DNA of 64,000 bases from contig NZ_LMWH01000240.1 of assembly GCF_001507435.1 (NCBI RefSeq), forward strand, positions 62,001-126,000, in the 5' to 3' direction. Positions 33,665 through 42,025 of the stretch are shown here, piece after piece. Source of the DNA: Streptomyces sp. NRRL F-5122. Lineage in GTDB: Bacteria; Actinomycetota; Actinomycetes; Streptomycetales; Streptomycetaceae. The position numbers and the translations under genes are program-made. Every line of letters starts with the position of its first letter. Position 1 is the stretch's first letter. The notes under the pieces were generated by a model. The model was given only the letters and a program-made list of their open reading frames with translations, searched no databases and was not told where the DNA came from.

Positions 33665-35269
33665 GTGAGCGCGATCCGGCAACGCACCCGTGTCGGTGGT
33701 GGGCCTCTGGGAGATCCGACCTACCGCATGCTCTGGGCCGCCCAGTTGGGCTCGGCCGTCGGCGGCTGGATGCAGGCGGTGGGAGCACAGTGGATGCTGG
33801 TTCACCGCCCGGGCGCCGCCACCTGGGTCTCGCTCGTGGAGGCGGCGAGCCTGCTGCCGGTGATGTTCGTGTCGCTCCCCGCGGGCGTGCTCGCCGACGT
33901 CCTGGATAGGCGTCGGCTGCTCATCGGCGTGCAGAGCGCGATGACGGTACTCGCCGCGCTGCTGACGTTGCTCACCGCCACCGGACGGACCACTCCCAGC
34001 GTCCTCATCGCCTTCACCTTCCTGCTCGGTTGCGGGCAGGCCGTCGGCAATCCTGCGTGGCAGGCGATCCAGCCCGAGCTGGTACCCAGGGAGCAGATCC
34101 CGGCCGCGGCCGCTCTGGGGAGCCTCAGCGTCAACGTGGCGCGCGCGGTCGGCCCGGCCCTCGCGGGCCTGCTGCTCACCTTCACCTCCACCTGGGTGCT
34201 GTTCGGCATCAACGCGGTGTCGTTCACCGCCGTGATCCTGGCGCTGCTGCGCTGGCGCCGGAGCTGGGAGGAGCGCGCCGCGCCCGAGGCGGTCGTCGCC
34301 GCCCTGCACGCAGGGGGCCGCTATGTGCGCCACGCCCCGGGCGTGCGCCGGATCCTGTGGCGGGCTGCCCTGTTCGTCCTGCCTGCCAGCGTCCTGTGGG
34401 CCCTGCTGCCCGTGATCGCCAGCGGGCATCTGCACCAGGGCTCCGGCGGCTACGGCCTGCTGCTCGCCGCATTCGGGGCGGGCGCGGTGGCCGGGGCGCT
34501 GGGTATGGGCCGGCTGCGCAAAAAACTGACAGTCAATCAACTTCTTTTGTCCTCGGGCCTGCTCTACGGCGCCGGCGTTCTGGTCACGGCTTACTCCACC
34601 AGCCTGCTCGTCGTCACCGCGGTGTCCGTCGTGACGGGATTGGGGTGGCTGGTCACCCTGTCGACGCTCAACACCTCCATGCAGCTGACGCTCCCCGCCT
34701 GGGTCCGGGCCCGCGCGCTCGCGGTCTATCTGATCGTCTTCCTCGGCGGTCAGGGCGTCGGCTCGCTGCTCTGGGGGTTCGTCGCGCGGCCGCTGGGCGC
34801 CCAAGGGGCACTGGTGCTGGCCGGCTTGCTGCTGGTGGCCGGAGCGGTGAGCATGCCGCTGCTCCCGCTACTGCCCGACACCGGCACGCTCGACCGAACC
34901 GTCTCCGCCCACTGGCCGGAGCCTGCCCTGGTCTTCGACACCGTCGGCGACACGGGCCCCGTGCTGGTGGAGGTCGTGTACGAGGTGGACCCCGAGGAAC
35001 TGTCCGAGTTCCTCCCGGCGGCCCAGCGGCTGTCCCGCTCCCGCCGCCGAACGGGAGCGACCCGCTGGCGGTTGTACCAGGACGCGGCGGACCCGGTGAA
35101 GGTGTACGAGGTCTGCGAGGTGCCCAGCTGGGACGAGCACCTGAGGCAGCATCATGAACGGACCACCGGCTTCGACCAGGAGGTCCTGGAGCGGGTGCGG
35201 TCCCTGTCGCGCACCGAGCCGCAACTGCGGCACCTGCTCCCGGCCGGGTCGGCGACGGCCGGCGGCTGA
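33665..35269 (+). CDS. MFS exporter of the EntS-like (MFS_3) type with C-terminal soluble domain
   Basis: This 534-residue protein has an MFS core with ADVLDRRRLLIGVQ in the 2-3 loop and CGQAVGNPAWQAIQPELVPREQIPAAAAL, the signature of the enterobactin-exporter-like group. The last ~110 residues after the membrane part form a soluble ferredoxin-like domain (VLVEVVYEVDPEELSEFL..., RWRLYQDAADPVKVYEVCEVPSWDEHL), usual in this subfamily. GTG at 33665 is chosen over a TTG four codons upstream. A short run of rare A/T-rich codons occurs at 34521-34552. The substrate is unknown. Confidence 0.85.
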   Translation: MSAIRQRTRVGGGPLGDPTYRMLWAAQLGSAVGGWMQAVGAQWMLVHRPGAATWVSLVEAASLLPVMFVSLPAGVLADVLDRRRLLIGVQSAMTVLAALLTLLTATGRTTPSVLIAFTFLLGCGQAVGNPAWQAIQPELVPREQIPAAAALGSLSVNVARAVGPALAGLLLTFTSTWVLFGINAVSFTAVILALLRWRRSWEERAAPEAVVAALHAGGRYVRHAPGVRRILWRAALFVLPASVLWALLPVIASGHLHQGSGGYGLLLAAFGAGAVAGALGMGRLRKKLTVNQLLLSSGLLYGAGVLVTAYSTSLLVVTAVSVVTGLGWLVTLSTLNTSMQLTLPAWVRARALAVYLIVFLGGQGVGSLLWGFVARPLGAQGALVLAGLLLVAGAVSMPLLPLLPDTGTLDRTVSAHWPEPALVFDTVGDTGPVLVEVVYEVDPEELSEFLPAAQRLSRSRRRTGATRWRLYQDAADPVKVYEVCEVPSWDEHLRQHHERTTGFDQEVLERVRSLSRTEPQLRHLLPAGSATAGG

Positions 35270-35356
35270 CCTCGGACCAGGGGCCGGGGCACGGCCGGAG
35301 GTCTCGATCAGGGCCGGGGCGCGAGTGGCGCGCCCCAGGCACCGGTCAAGAGGGTT

Positions 35357-36115
35357 CTATCCCCTCGGGACCATCTCTTCCAGGTTCTGCGTGGCGATCA
35401 GGGTGGGGATGGTGACACCCGTCACGTACTGCTCGCCGAGCCCCGGCTGGCCGAACCAGGGCCTGATGGGCCCGGCCTGCACGGTGAACGCCTTGATGCG
35501 GTAGAGGTGGTAGTTGTACGCGGGAGCGGCCGGGTCGTACTCGTCAAGGTTGGTCGGCGGGAGCGCGCGCTTCGCGTAGGGCGTGCCCGCGGACGCAAGG
35601 AAGTTGCCGGTACCTCTGCCGAAGAGGTCGACCAGCTGCCCCACCCTGAGCGTCCTCGTCGACTGGACCGGACGACCGTTGCGGAGCACGAACCCGTTGT
35701 TGTCCGGGTACCACCAACCGAACTGGTTCTGCTGGTTCGTCTGCCAGTAGCAGCCCAGGAACCAGTACTGCGATGTGCTGTCCTCCGGGTGGCAGCCCCG
35801 AAGCATCCTTCCGATCGGCCCGGTCCGGCGCAGCTGGCCGGGCCCGAGCCGCCAGTCGTTGTGGTAGTAGTTCTGCAGCCCCGTCGGCGGAGCAATTGTC
35901 GTACTGGCCGACCGATGGTCCCTTCTCTTGCGGTGCCGGCCGGCACCGCATACGCGGGCATGACGGTTGACCGCGAAGAGGGCTGCGACAAACGGATCCC
36001 TGCCGCGCGGCTGGGGGCAGTCAATGCGCGCCGATCGAAGGTGGGCCGAGATCGCCCCGGCGGGCCCCCTGAACGGCGCAAGGAAAGACCTCGAACAGCC
36101 GAGCAGCGAACTCAT
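35357..36115 (-). CDS. TNT-domain (NAD+ glycohydrolase-type) protein with disturbed N-terminus
   Basis: The C-terminal half matches the TNT fold known from the tuberculosis necrotizing toxin: FLASAGTPYAKRALPP, YNYHLYRIKAFTVQAG and IRPWFGQPGLGEQY, preceded by DWRLGPGQL and FLGCYWQ. Such proteins are normally secreted. The N-terminal region in this frame has no convincing signal peptide or start. Hydrophobic and mature-like pieces instead appear in three successive frames (FVAALFAV, then TVMPAYAVPAGTA, then QEKGPSVGQYDN), suggesting several single-base indels between about 35880 and 35990. The start given is only a formal in-frame ATG; the gene may be inactive. Confidence 0.6.
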   Translation of the reverse strand: MSSLLGCSRSFLAPFRGPAGAISAHLRSARIDCPQPRGRDPFVAALFAVNRHARVCGAGRHRKRRDHRSASTTIAPPTGLQNYYHNDWRLGPGQLRRTGPIGRMLRGCHPEDSTSQYWFLGCYWQTNQQNQFGWWYPDNNGFVLRNGRPVQSTRTLRVGQLVDLFGRGTGNFLASAGTPYAKRALPPTNLDEYDPAAPAYNYHLYRIKAFTVQAGPIRPWFGQPGLGEQYVTGVTIPTLIATQNLEEMVPRG

Positions 36116-36434
36116 CGTGGACGCACCGGGATCGGCCCCTGGGTACCGCTGCGCCGCGGACGTCATGGTGAGCCCGCCGCATCGCTGCCCGTACCGGAGC
36201 CCCCGCGAAAGCGCGAGGAACCCGACCCTGAGGCCGAGGTCCCTGGTGATACCGGATGCGTGAACGTCTGCCGCCACCGAGCGCGCCGCCTACCCGCGCC
36301 TCACCGCGGACGCCGCGGACCACGGCGGCCACAGGACCGCTCGTTCCGTGCTTGCCCGCGTGCCCCGTCGCTCCGGCGCCGTCTCCGGAGCGACGGGAAT
36401 CAGTGGCCCGCCGTCGGGCGGGCGGCCGCGGTGA
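36116..36434. other. Gap upstream of the TNT-domain gene, no gene supported
   Basis: This 319-base stretch separates the TNT gene from the OYE-family gene downstream on the same strand. Frames are open by composition only; no ribosome binding site or hairpin stood out. Confidence 0.4.
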
Positions 36435-37553
36435 TCAATGGAGGCTGCCCACGAGTCCCACGTGGAAGGGGTTCAGTTCCTCGGTACGTCCGGCGAGGAC
36501 CTTCATCAGCCACTCCGGGTCGCCGAGAAGGGCACGTCCGACCGCGACGAGGTCGAACTCCTCGCGCTCCATGCGGTCGAGCAGCTCCACGATGTCGGTG
36601 ACGCTTGCCTGCTCCCCCTGGAACACCTGGAGGAACTCATTGCTCAGACCCACCGAGCCCACGCTGATGGCGGGCTTCCCCGACACCTTCTTCGCCCAGC
36701 CCGCGAGGTTGAGGTCGGAGCCCTCGAACTCGGGGAGGTGGAAGCGCCGCGTGGAGCAGTGGAAGATGTCGGCGCCAGCCTCGGCCAGCAGGCCGAGGAT
36801 GGTCTCCAGTTCCTGCGGCGTCTCGGCGATCCGGGCCGGGTAGTGGTTCACCTTCCACTGGGAGAACCGGAACGAGATCGGGAACTCCGCCGACACGGCC
36901 GAGCGGCAGGCGGCCACGATCTCGGCCGCGAACCGGGTACGGCGGGCGGCATCACCGCCGTAGCCGTCGGTGCGCCGGTTGGTGTGGGCCCACAGGAACT
37001 GGTCGACCAGATAACCGTGGCCGCCGTGGATCTCCACACCGTCGAAGCCGAGTGCCTCGGCCGCAGCCGCGGCCGTCGCATAGGCGGCGACCACGTTGTC
37101 GATGTCGGCCTGGGTCATCGAGTGGCCCGAGCGCGTGCCGTCCAGGGCGATACCGGAGGGACCGATCGCCGGGGCCCCCGGCACGGGCGGATTGCCGGCG
37201 GTGCGGTCCATGCCGACATGCCACAGCTGCGGCATGATCCGACCGCCCTCCCGGTGGACCGCCTCGGCCACCGCGGACCAGCCGGCCAGCGCCTCGTCGC
37301 CGTGGAAGTGCGGTACCCGGGCGCTGGTGCCCGCCGAGTCATGACCGATGTAGGTGCCCTCGGTGAGGATCAGGCCGACGCCGCCGGCGGCCCGCCGGGC
37401 GTAGTACCGCGCCACGTCCTCGCCCGGCACCCCGCCGGGGGAGAACTCGCGCGTCATCGGAGCCATCACGACACGGTTGGGCAGGGTGAGACCACCCAGG
37501 GAGAAGGGACGGACCAGGACGTCCCTGGCACGCTCGACCGGATTCGCGGACAT
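36435..37553 (-). CDS. NADH:flavin oxidoreductase, Old Yellow Enzyme family
   Basis: This 372-residue FMN-dependent TIM-barrel ene-reductase contains LPNRVVMAPMTREFSPGG, VGLILTEGTYIG, the substrate-binding pair in GFDGVEIHGGHGYLVDQFL and the FMN site QLWHVGMD. It would reduce alkenes or nitro compounds with NAD(P)H in the cytoplasm. I chose the ATG at 37553 with GAAGG upstream. It follows the EmrB-type exporter gene by 105 bases on the same strand and may belong to that unit. Confidence 0.88.
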   Translation of the reverse strand: MSANPVERARDVLVRPFSLGGLTLPNRVVMAPMTREFSPGGVPGEDVARYYARRAAGGVGLILTEGTYIGHDSAGTSARVPHFHGDEALAGWSAVAEAVHREGGRIMPQLWHVGMDRTAGNPPVPGAPAIGPSGIALDGTRSGHSMTQADIDNVVAAYATAAAAAEALGFDGVEIHGGHGYLVDQFLWAHTNRRTDGYGGDAARRTRFAAEIVAACRSAVSAEFPISFRFSQWKVNHYPARIAETPQELETILGLLAEAGADIFHCSTRRFHLPEFEGSDLNLAGWAKKVSGKPAISVGSVGLSNEFLQVFQGEQASVTDIVELLDRMEREEFDLVAVGRALLGDPEWLMKVLAGRTEELNPFHVGLVGSLH

Positions 37554-37658
37554 CAGTCTTCGCCTTCGATTGGGAGCCGACCGCACGGCGACGGGGGATG
37601 ACACCGTACGGTCGGCGGCTTGGATGGGAGGTGGTGCCTGGGTGCGGCCGGGCCGCGC

Positions 37659-39239
37659 TCAGTCCACGTGCGGAGTGCGGACGGAGTCCTTGTCCGGTGC
37701 GCTTCCCGGGGCGGCCGTCGCAGCGGCCGCCGGGTCTGGTTCCGGGGTCGCGCGGATGAACCACGCCGTGCCGAACGCGATCACCGACAGGACGGCCGCG
37801 CCGACCACGACACCGTGGAGTCCGCTGCTGACCGCGTCCTCCACGGTGTGGCGCACGCGGGCGGGCATGTCCTTCAGCAGGGCCGGGGTCAGTCCGCCGC
37901 CGGCGGTCAGCCGCTTCTCCGTGTCGGTGCCCAGCTGTTCGGCCAGGACGTCCGCCATGCGGCTGCTGTGCACGGCACCGAGGACGGCGACACCGAGAGA
38001 GCCGCCGATGGTGCGCACCAGGGTGACGGTGCCGGTGGCGGCGCCCATGTCGCGCGGGGCGGCGCTGTTCATGGTGGTGAGCAGGGTGCTCTGCATCAGG
38101 ATGCCGACGCCTGCCCCGACGACCAGGGTCAGGGCCGAGGCGGCGACGAGCGGGGTGTCCGCGCCGAGCAGGAGCAGCAGCATCGCACCGGCCACGGTGA
38201 CGGTGCCGCCGGTGAGCGGGACGATGCGGTCCAGTCCCCCGCGGTCCATGAGCCGTCCGGTGGTGAGCTGGGCGGTGAGCATGCCGAGCATCAGCGGCAG
38301 GATCAGCATGCCGCTGACCGTGGGCGAGGCGCCCTGGACGAACTGCATGTACTGCGGAAGGTAGTTGATGACGGAGACGAGCACGGCGCCGACCAGCAGG
38401 CTGAGCACCTGTGCGAGGGTGAACTCCCTGCTGGTGAACAACCGGGGCGGTGTGATCGGTTCGGTGGCGCGCAGTTCGACGCGCACGAACCAGGCGAGGC
38501 TGAGCACGACCACGACGGCGAGCGCGGCGATCTGCCAGGACGTCCAGGCGTAGGTGGTGCCGGCCCAGCTCGCGAGCAGGGTGAGTGCCAGGATGCCGCT
38601 GGTGAGCAGCGCCGCGCCCAGGTAGTCCACCCGCCCCGTGACCCGCTGGGCGGGCAGCCGTACGCCCTTGCCGACGGCCAGCAGCGCGACGATGCCGATG
38701 GGCACGTTGACGTAGAACGTCCAGCGCCAGTCCAGGTAGTCGGTGATGAATCCGCCGAGCAGCGGCCCGCCTACGAAGGCGACCGGCAGCATGACCCCCA
38801 CCATCGACTGGATACGGCCACGCTCCTGCGGCGGTACCAGCACGCCGATCACCGACAGCGCCCCGACCATCAGTCCGCCCGCGCCGAGGCCTTGGACGGC
38901 CCGGAAGGCGATGAGCTGGCCCATGCTCTGGGCCAGGCCGCACAGCACCGTGCCGATCAGGAAGAGCACCACGGAGTTGGTGTAGGCGCCCTTGCGGCCG
39001 TAGAGGTCACCGAGCTTGCCCCAGATGGGTGTGGAGGCGGCCATGGTGAGCAGATACGCCGTCACCGACCAGGAGAAGTGGTCGAGTCCGCCGAGGTCGC
39101 CCACGATCGTGGGGAGCGCGGTGCTGACGATCTGCCCGTCGAGAGTCGCCAGGAAGATGCCGAGCATCAGCCCGAAGACGCCCAGCCGGGGCAGTGCGGG
39201 CCGGTCGGCTGCGGAAGTGGGTGTCGCGGGGTCGTTCAT
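37659..39239 (-). CDS. DHA2-type MFS drug exporter, EmrB/QacA family
   Basis: This 526-residue protein has fourteen predicted membrane segments. Typical EmrB/QacA motifs are LDGQIVSTALPTIVGDLGG in segment 1, GKLGDLYGRKGAY in the 2-3 loop and FRAVQGLGAGGLMVG. It would export small toxic or antibiotic-like molecules with protons. It is encoded 30 bases downstream of an FMN reductase gene, both divergent from a TetR regulator with a strong operator. Link to the angucycline cluster 2 kb away is possible but not shown. Confidence 0.9.
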   Translation of the reverse strand: MNDPATPTSAADRPALPRLGVFGLMLGIFLATLDGQIVSTALPTIVGDLGGLDHFSWSVTAYLLTMAASTPIWGKLGDLYGRKGAYTNSVVLFLIGTVLCGLAQSMGQLIAFRAVQGLGAGGLMVGALSVIGVLVPPQERGRIQSMVGVMLPVAFVGGPLLGGFITDYLDWRWTFYVNVPIGIVALLAVGKGVRLPAQRVTGRVDYLGAALLTSGILALTLLASWAGTTYAWTSWQIAALAVVVVLSLAWFVRVELRATEPITPPRLFTSREFTLAQVLSLLVGAVLVSVINYLPQYMQFVQGASPTVSGMLILPLMLGMLTAQLTTGRLMDRGGLDRIVPLTGGTVTVAGAMLLLLLGADTPLVAASALTLVVGAGVGILMQSTLLTTMNSAAPRDMGAATGTVTLVRTIGGSLGVAVLGAVHSSRMADVLAEQLGTDTEKRLTAGGGLTPALLKDMPARVRHTVEDAVSSGLHGVVVGAAVLSVIAFGTAWFIRATPEPDPAAAATAAPGSAPDKDSVRTPHVD

Positions 39240-39269
39240 GGCTTCCCCCAGGGCAGAAGTGGCGGGACG

Positions 39270-39869
39270 TCAGACGGCGTACGGGCGAAGGCTCCTGGCC
39301 TCGCGCAGGGCGTGCGCCCACCAGGTGAGCTGGTCGAGCATGGCCTTGGCCGCGACCTCGCAGCCGGGATCGGTCGGCCTGCCGTCGGCGCCGAAGATCT
39401 CGCCGTAGTTGTGGAAACTGACGGTGTTGCGGATGGTCACCGCGTGCAGTTCCGCGAGGACGACCCGGAGATGCTCGACCGCGCGCAGGCCGCCCGCGAG
39501 GCCGCCGTAGGACACAAAACCGACCGGCTTGGCGTGCCACTGCTCGTTGTGCCAGTCGAGGGCGTTCTTCAGCGCCGCCGGGAAGCTGTGGTTGTACTCC
39601 GGGGTGACGATCACGAAGGCGTCGGCCTCGGCCAGTCGCGGTGTCACCGCACCGAGTTGGACCACGACCTCCTCGGAGGGGGCCTGGCCGAAGGCAGGGA
39701 AGACGGTGGGCAGCGGGGTCTCGACGAGGTCGACCACGTCGGCCGTCATGTCCTCGCGCTCGCCGATGTGCCCGGTGATCCAGTCGGCGACGACCGGGCC
39801 GAACCGCCCGTCCCGCGTACTGCCGATGATCACCGCGGTCCGCAGGGGGGTACCGGTCGCGTCGGCCAT
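39270..39869 (-). CDS. NADPH-dependent FMN/quinone reductase
   Basis: This 199-residue flavodoxin-like reductase has the phosphate-binding loop AVIIGSTRDGRFGPVVADW and the conserved VTPEYNHSFPAALKNALDW segment. Relatives reduce quinones, azo dyes or FMN. I chose the ATG at 39869 with GGAGGTG upstream. It heads an operon with the EmrB-type exporter. With quinone-like substrates, reduction and export could jointly detoxify an aromatic compound. TetR control is likely. Confidence 0.88.
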   Translation of the reverse strand: MADATGTPLRTAVIIGSTRDGRFGPVVADWITGHIGEREDMTADVVDLVETPLPTVFPAFGQAPSEEVVVQLGAVTPRLAEADAFVIVTPEYNHSFPAALKNALDWHNEQWHAKPVGFVSYGGLAGGLRAVEHLRVVLAELHAVTIRNTVSFHNYGEIFGADGRPTDPGCEVAAKAMLDQLTWWAHALREARSLRPYAV

Positions 39870-39909
39870 GGGAAAGCACCTCCAGTTGTGTACGCCGTAT
39901 CCTCGACGT

Positions 39910-39937
39910 ACAACGTACACATCAACGTGTACGTTGT
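39910..39937. promoter_or_regulatory. TetR operator, ACAACGTACAC-N6-GTGTACGTTGT
   Basis: A perfect 11+6+11 inverted repeat lies in the 119-base space between the FMN reductase and TetR genes. Further GTGTAC/GTACAC copies flank it at about 39887-39892 and 39954-39959. It would overlap both divergent promoters. Confidence 0.7.
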
Positions 39938-39988
39938 CTACTACTGATACGCTGTACACAGCACTGTTCGGCGGAAGGAACGCATGCG

Positions 39989-40726
39989 ATGGCCTCCCAG
40001 GAGAGACAGGTAGAGACCGAGGACAGGGACCACGTCTCCGTGTGGGAACGCCTCGAACGCCCCACGCCGGCCCCCCGCACCACCCTCACCCCCCAGCGGA
40101 TCGCCAGAACCGCGGTCGGCATCGCCGACGCCGAGGGCCTCGACGCGGTCACCATGCGGCGGCTCGCCACCGAGCTCGGCGTCGCCCCCATGGCCGCGTA
40201 CCGCTATGTCACGGGCAAGGACGAACTCCTGGAGCTGATGGTCGACTTCGTCTACGGCGAGCTGGACCTGCCGGACGGCACCGACGGCTGGCGCACGACC
40301 ATGCGCACCCTCGCCCTGCGCATCAGAGAGGTCCTGCTGCGGCACTCATGGGTGACCCGCGCGACCTGGTGCGCGCCCACCCCGCACCAGTTGGCCGTAC
40401 CGGAGGCCGCGCTCGCCGCGCTCGACGGCCTCGGACTCGACGCCGACACCGCGATGGCGGTCTACAGCACCGTCACCGCGTATGTGCACGGCGCCGTCGA
40501 CTCGGAGATCGGGCTGACCCAACTGCTGCGGGTGCGCGGCTGGTCCAGCCGCGAGGAGGCCCGTACGGGACTCGCCTCGCAGATGACCTGGCTCATGAGC
40601 ACCGGCCGCTTCCCGATGTACGCGCGCTACATCGGGGAGGCAGACCGCAAGGACGATCTGCAGTGGCAGTTCGAGACGGGTCTGGACTGCGTCCTGGACG
40701 GCATCGCGACCCGTCTTGCGGTCTGA
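39989..40726 (+). CDS. TetR-family transcriptional regulator with TetR_C-type ligand domain
   Basis: This 245-residue regulator has a helix-turn-helix (TPQRIARTAVGIADAEGLDAVTMRRLATELGVAPMAAYRYV) and the tetracycline-repressor-like C-terminal domain. Its N-terminus has a 30-residue polar extension. It probably represses the divergent reductase-exporter operon through the palindrome at 39910-39937. A strong hairpin terminator follows its stop. Confidence 0.9.
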   Translation: MASQERQVETEDRDHVSVWERLERPTPAPRTTLTPQRIARTAVGIADAEGLDAVTMRRLATELGVAPMAAYRYVTGKDELLELMVDFVYGELDLPDGTDGWRTTMRTLALRIREVLLRHSWVTRATWCAPTPHQLAVPEAALAALDGLGLDADTAMAVYSTVTAYVHGAVDSEIGLTQLLRVRGWSSREEARTGLASQMTWLMSTGRFPMYARYIGEADRKDDLQWQFETGLDCVLDGIATRLAV

Positions 40727-40758
40727 GACACATCCCGAACAGGTCACTCAGAAAAACA

Positions 40759-40797
40759 GAAGGCTCGCTACAGAGGAATTACATGTAGCGAGCCTTC
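40759..40797. terminator. Hairpin terminator after the TetR gene
   Basis: GAAGGCTCGCTAC and GTAGCGAGCCTTC form a perfect 13-bp stem with a 13-base loop, 32 bases after the TetR stop. There is no long T-run, but the stem is strong and can act in either direction. Confidence 0.7.
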
Positions 40798-40855
40798 ACT
40801 TGTCCGTGCCGGAATCCCCGAAATAGGTTCGCCGTACTTCGAGGCGGTGGGGGAA

Positions 40856-41707
40856 ATGACCAAAGGATTCACGGACACCACGAAGACAGCACCTGGGACG
40901 ACCGAACCGAGGGAGTGCGAGGGTGCCGCGTGCGGGCGCGACGGGACGGCGGGCCGGGCCCGCGATCTCGCCGCCGCCGGCAGCCGGCTCTGCCCGAACT
41001 GCCGGCTCCGGCTCACCCGTGATCTTCAGCGGCTGCCGCGGCTGCACGACGAGTGCGGCCGGCTGCTCACCGGCACCGACCGGCCGCGCGATCGCACCTC
41101 CGGCGGCCCGCTGCCGGGCATGCCCTTCAACACGGCGGCTGCCGACGCACGTTCGGCGATCGTCGGGCTGCTGCGGTCCTGGGCCGCGCTGGTGATCGCG
41201 GAACGCCGTGTCGGCGCTCCGCGCGACACCCCGCCCCAGCTCGCCGCACTTCTGCTCGTGCACCTCGACTGGCTCGCCTCGCACCCGGCCGCCGGCGAAC
41301 TGTCCGACGAGGTCAGCAAGTGTGTGCACCGGGCCCGTCAGGTGATCGATCCCGCTCCCCGGCGCCGTGTCCCGGTCGGCGACTGCGTGGTGCCGGGGTG
41401 CCGGGGCGTCCTGCTGGCGGCGGTGCGGCCCGGCTCCGCCGCGGGCACGGTGGAGGTCGGCTGCGACGCCGATCCCGAGCACCGGTGGTCCGGTCAGGAG
41501 TGGCTGCGGCGGGGCGGAAGGTCGGAGGAGCGAAGGGAGCCCGCGGTCCGCTGGATGACCGCCCGGGACATCGCCCTGCTGTGGGGCATCGCGCCGGGCA
41601 GTGTGTACCGCCGCGCCAGTGAGGACCGGTGGCGTCGGCGCGCCCAGGGCGGCCGGACGTACTACCACGAGCAGGACATCCACGCGTCGCTCGGCGTCCG
41701 CACCTGA
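40856..41707 (+). CDS. Zinc-ribbon protein with C-terminal helix-turn-helix, function unknown
   Basis: This 283-residue protein begins with a four-cysteine N-terminal ribbon (RECEGAACGRDG and RLCPNCRLRLTRDL). A second cysteine pattern lies mid-protein (GDCVVPGCRGVLLAAV, VGCDADPEHRW). The C-terminus (RWMTARDIALLWGIAPGSVYRRASEDRWRRR) reads like a DNA-binding helix-turn-helix of excisionase/MerR style. Similar architectures occur in phage-like and accessory regions of Streptomyces. ATG at 40856 is chosen; a GTG three codons upstream is possible. It stands alone between two terminators. Confidence 0.7.
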   Translation: MTKGFTDTTKTAPGTTEPRECEGAACGRDGTAGRARDLAAAGSRLCPNCRLRLTRDLQRLPRLHDECGRLLTGTDRPRDRTSGGPLPGMPFNTAAADARSAIVGLLRSWAALVIAERRVGAPRDTPPQLAALLLVHLDWLASHPAAGELSDEVSKCVHRARQVIDPAPRRRVPVGDCVVPGCRGVLLAAVRPGSAAGTVEVGCDADPEHRWSGQEWLRRGGRSEERREPAVRWMTARDIALLWGIAPGSVYRRASEDRWRRRAQGGRTYYHEQDIHASLGVRT

Positions 41708-41740
41708 GCGACGCGGGCCGCAAAACAAACGGAAAAAAAG

Positions 41741-41780
41741 AAGCTCTGCCAGGGGTGATTCACCTGGCAGGGCTTTTCTT
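41741..41780. terminator. Strong bidirectional intrinsic terminator
   Basis: AAGCTCTGCCAGG and CCTGGCAGGGCTT form a 13-bp stem (one G-T pair) with a 9-base loop, flanked by an A-run upstream and TTTTCTTTGTT downstream. It insulates the zinc-ribbon gene from the polyketide cluster. Confidence 0.85.
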
Positions 41781-41800
41781 TGTTGCCCAAGGAATTCAAC

Positions 41801-41853
41801 TTGACAGGGGTTTGACACAAGCTTGTTGTCGAACTGTCATATCTGCATTGACA
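41801..41853 (+). promoter_or_regulatory. Promoter region of the angucycline cluster with 11-bp spaced direct repeats
   Basis: TTGACA occurs at 41801-41806 and again at 41812-41817, exactly 11 bases apart, the spacing typical of SARP-activator heptamer repeats. A third TTGACA ends an inverted repeat TGTCA-N9-TGACA (41835-41853). ACAAGCTTGT between them is a 10-bp palindrome. Any of the first two hexamers could serve as -35. The relevant activator is not encoded in the window. Confidence 0.5.
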
Positions 41854-41950
41854 TCGGCCGTGATTCCGAAGAAGCTCTTCATTAGCTTCCGCAGCACTGT
41901 GCCGATTCATCCGGCACACATCGGCCACGGACGAATATCACGACCCGTCA

Positions 41951-41988
41951 GAGGCGGCGCACCGAAGTCCCTTCCGGTGCGCCGCCTC
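41951..41988 (+). other. 14-bp perfect stem hairpin in the leader of the first cluster gene
   Basis: GAGGCGGCGCACCG and CGGTGCGCCGCCTC pair perfectly around a 10-base loop, 37 bases before the oxygenase ATG. No T-run follows. In the 5' leader it could be an attenuator, a stability element, or the remains of a terminator from an upstream unit. Confidence 0.6.
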
Positions 41989-42025
41989 GTCGTATCCCCA
42001 TTCCGACGCCCCGGAGGACACATCC

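Noticed and set aside
34521..34552. AT-rich codon patch in the MFS exporter gene as a sign of recombination
   Set aside because: Only about ten codons long, in frame and within a normal MFS segment; too short to claim transfer.
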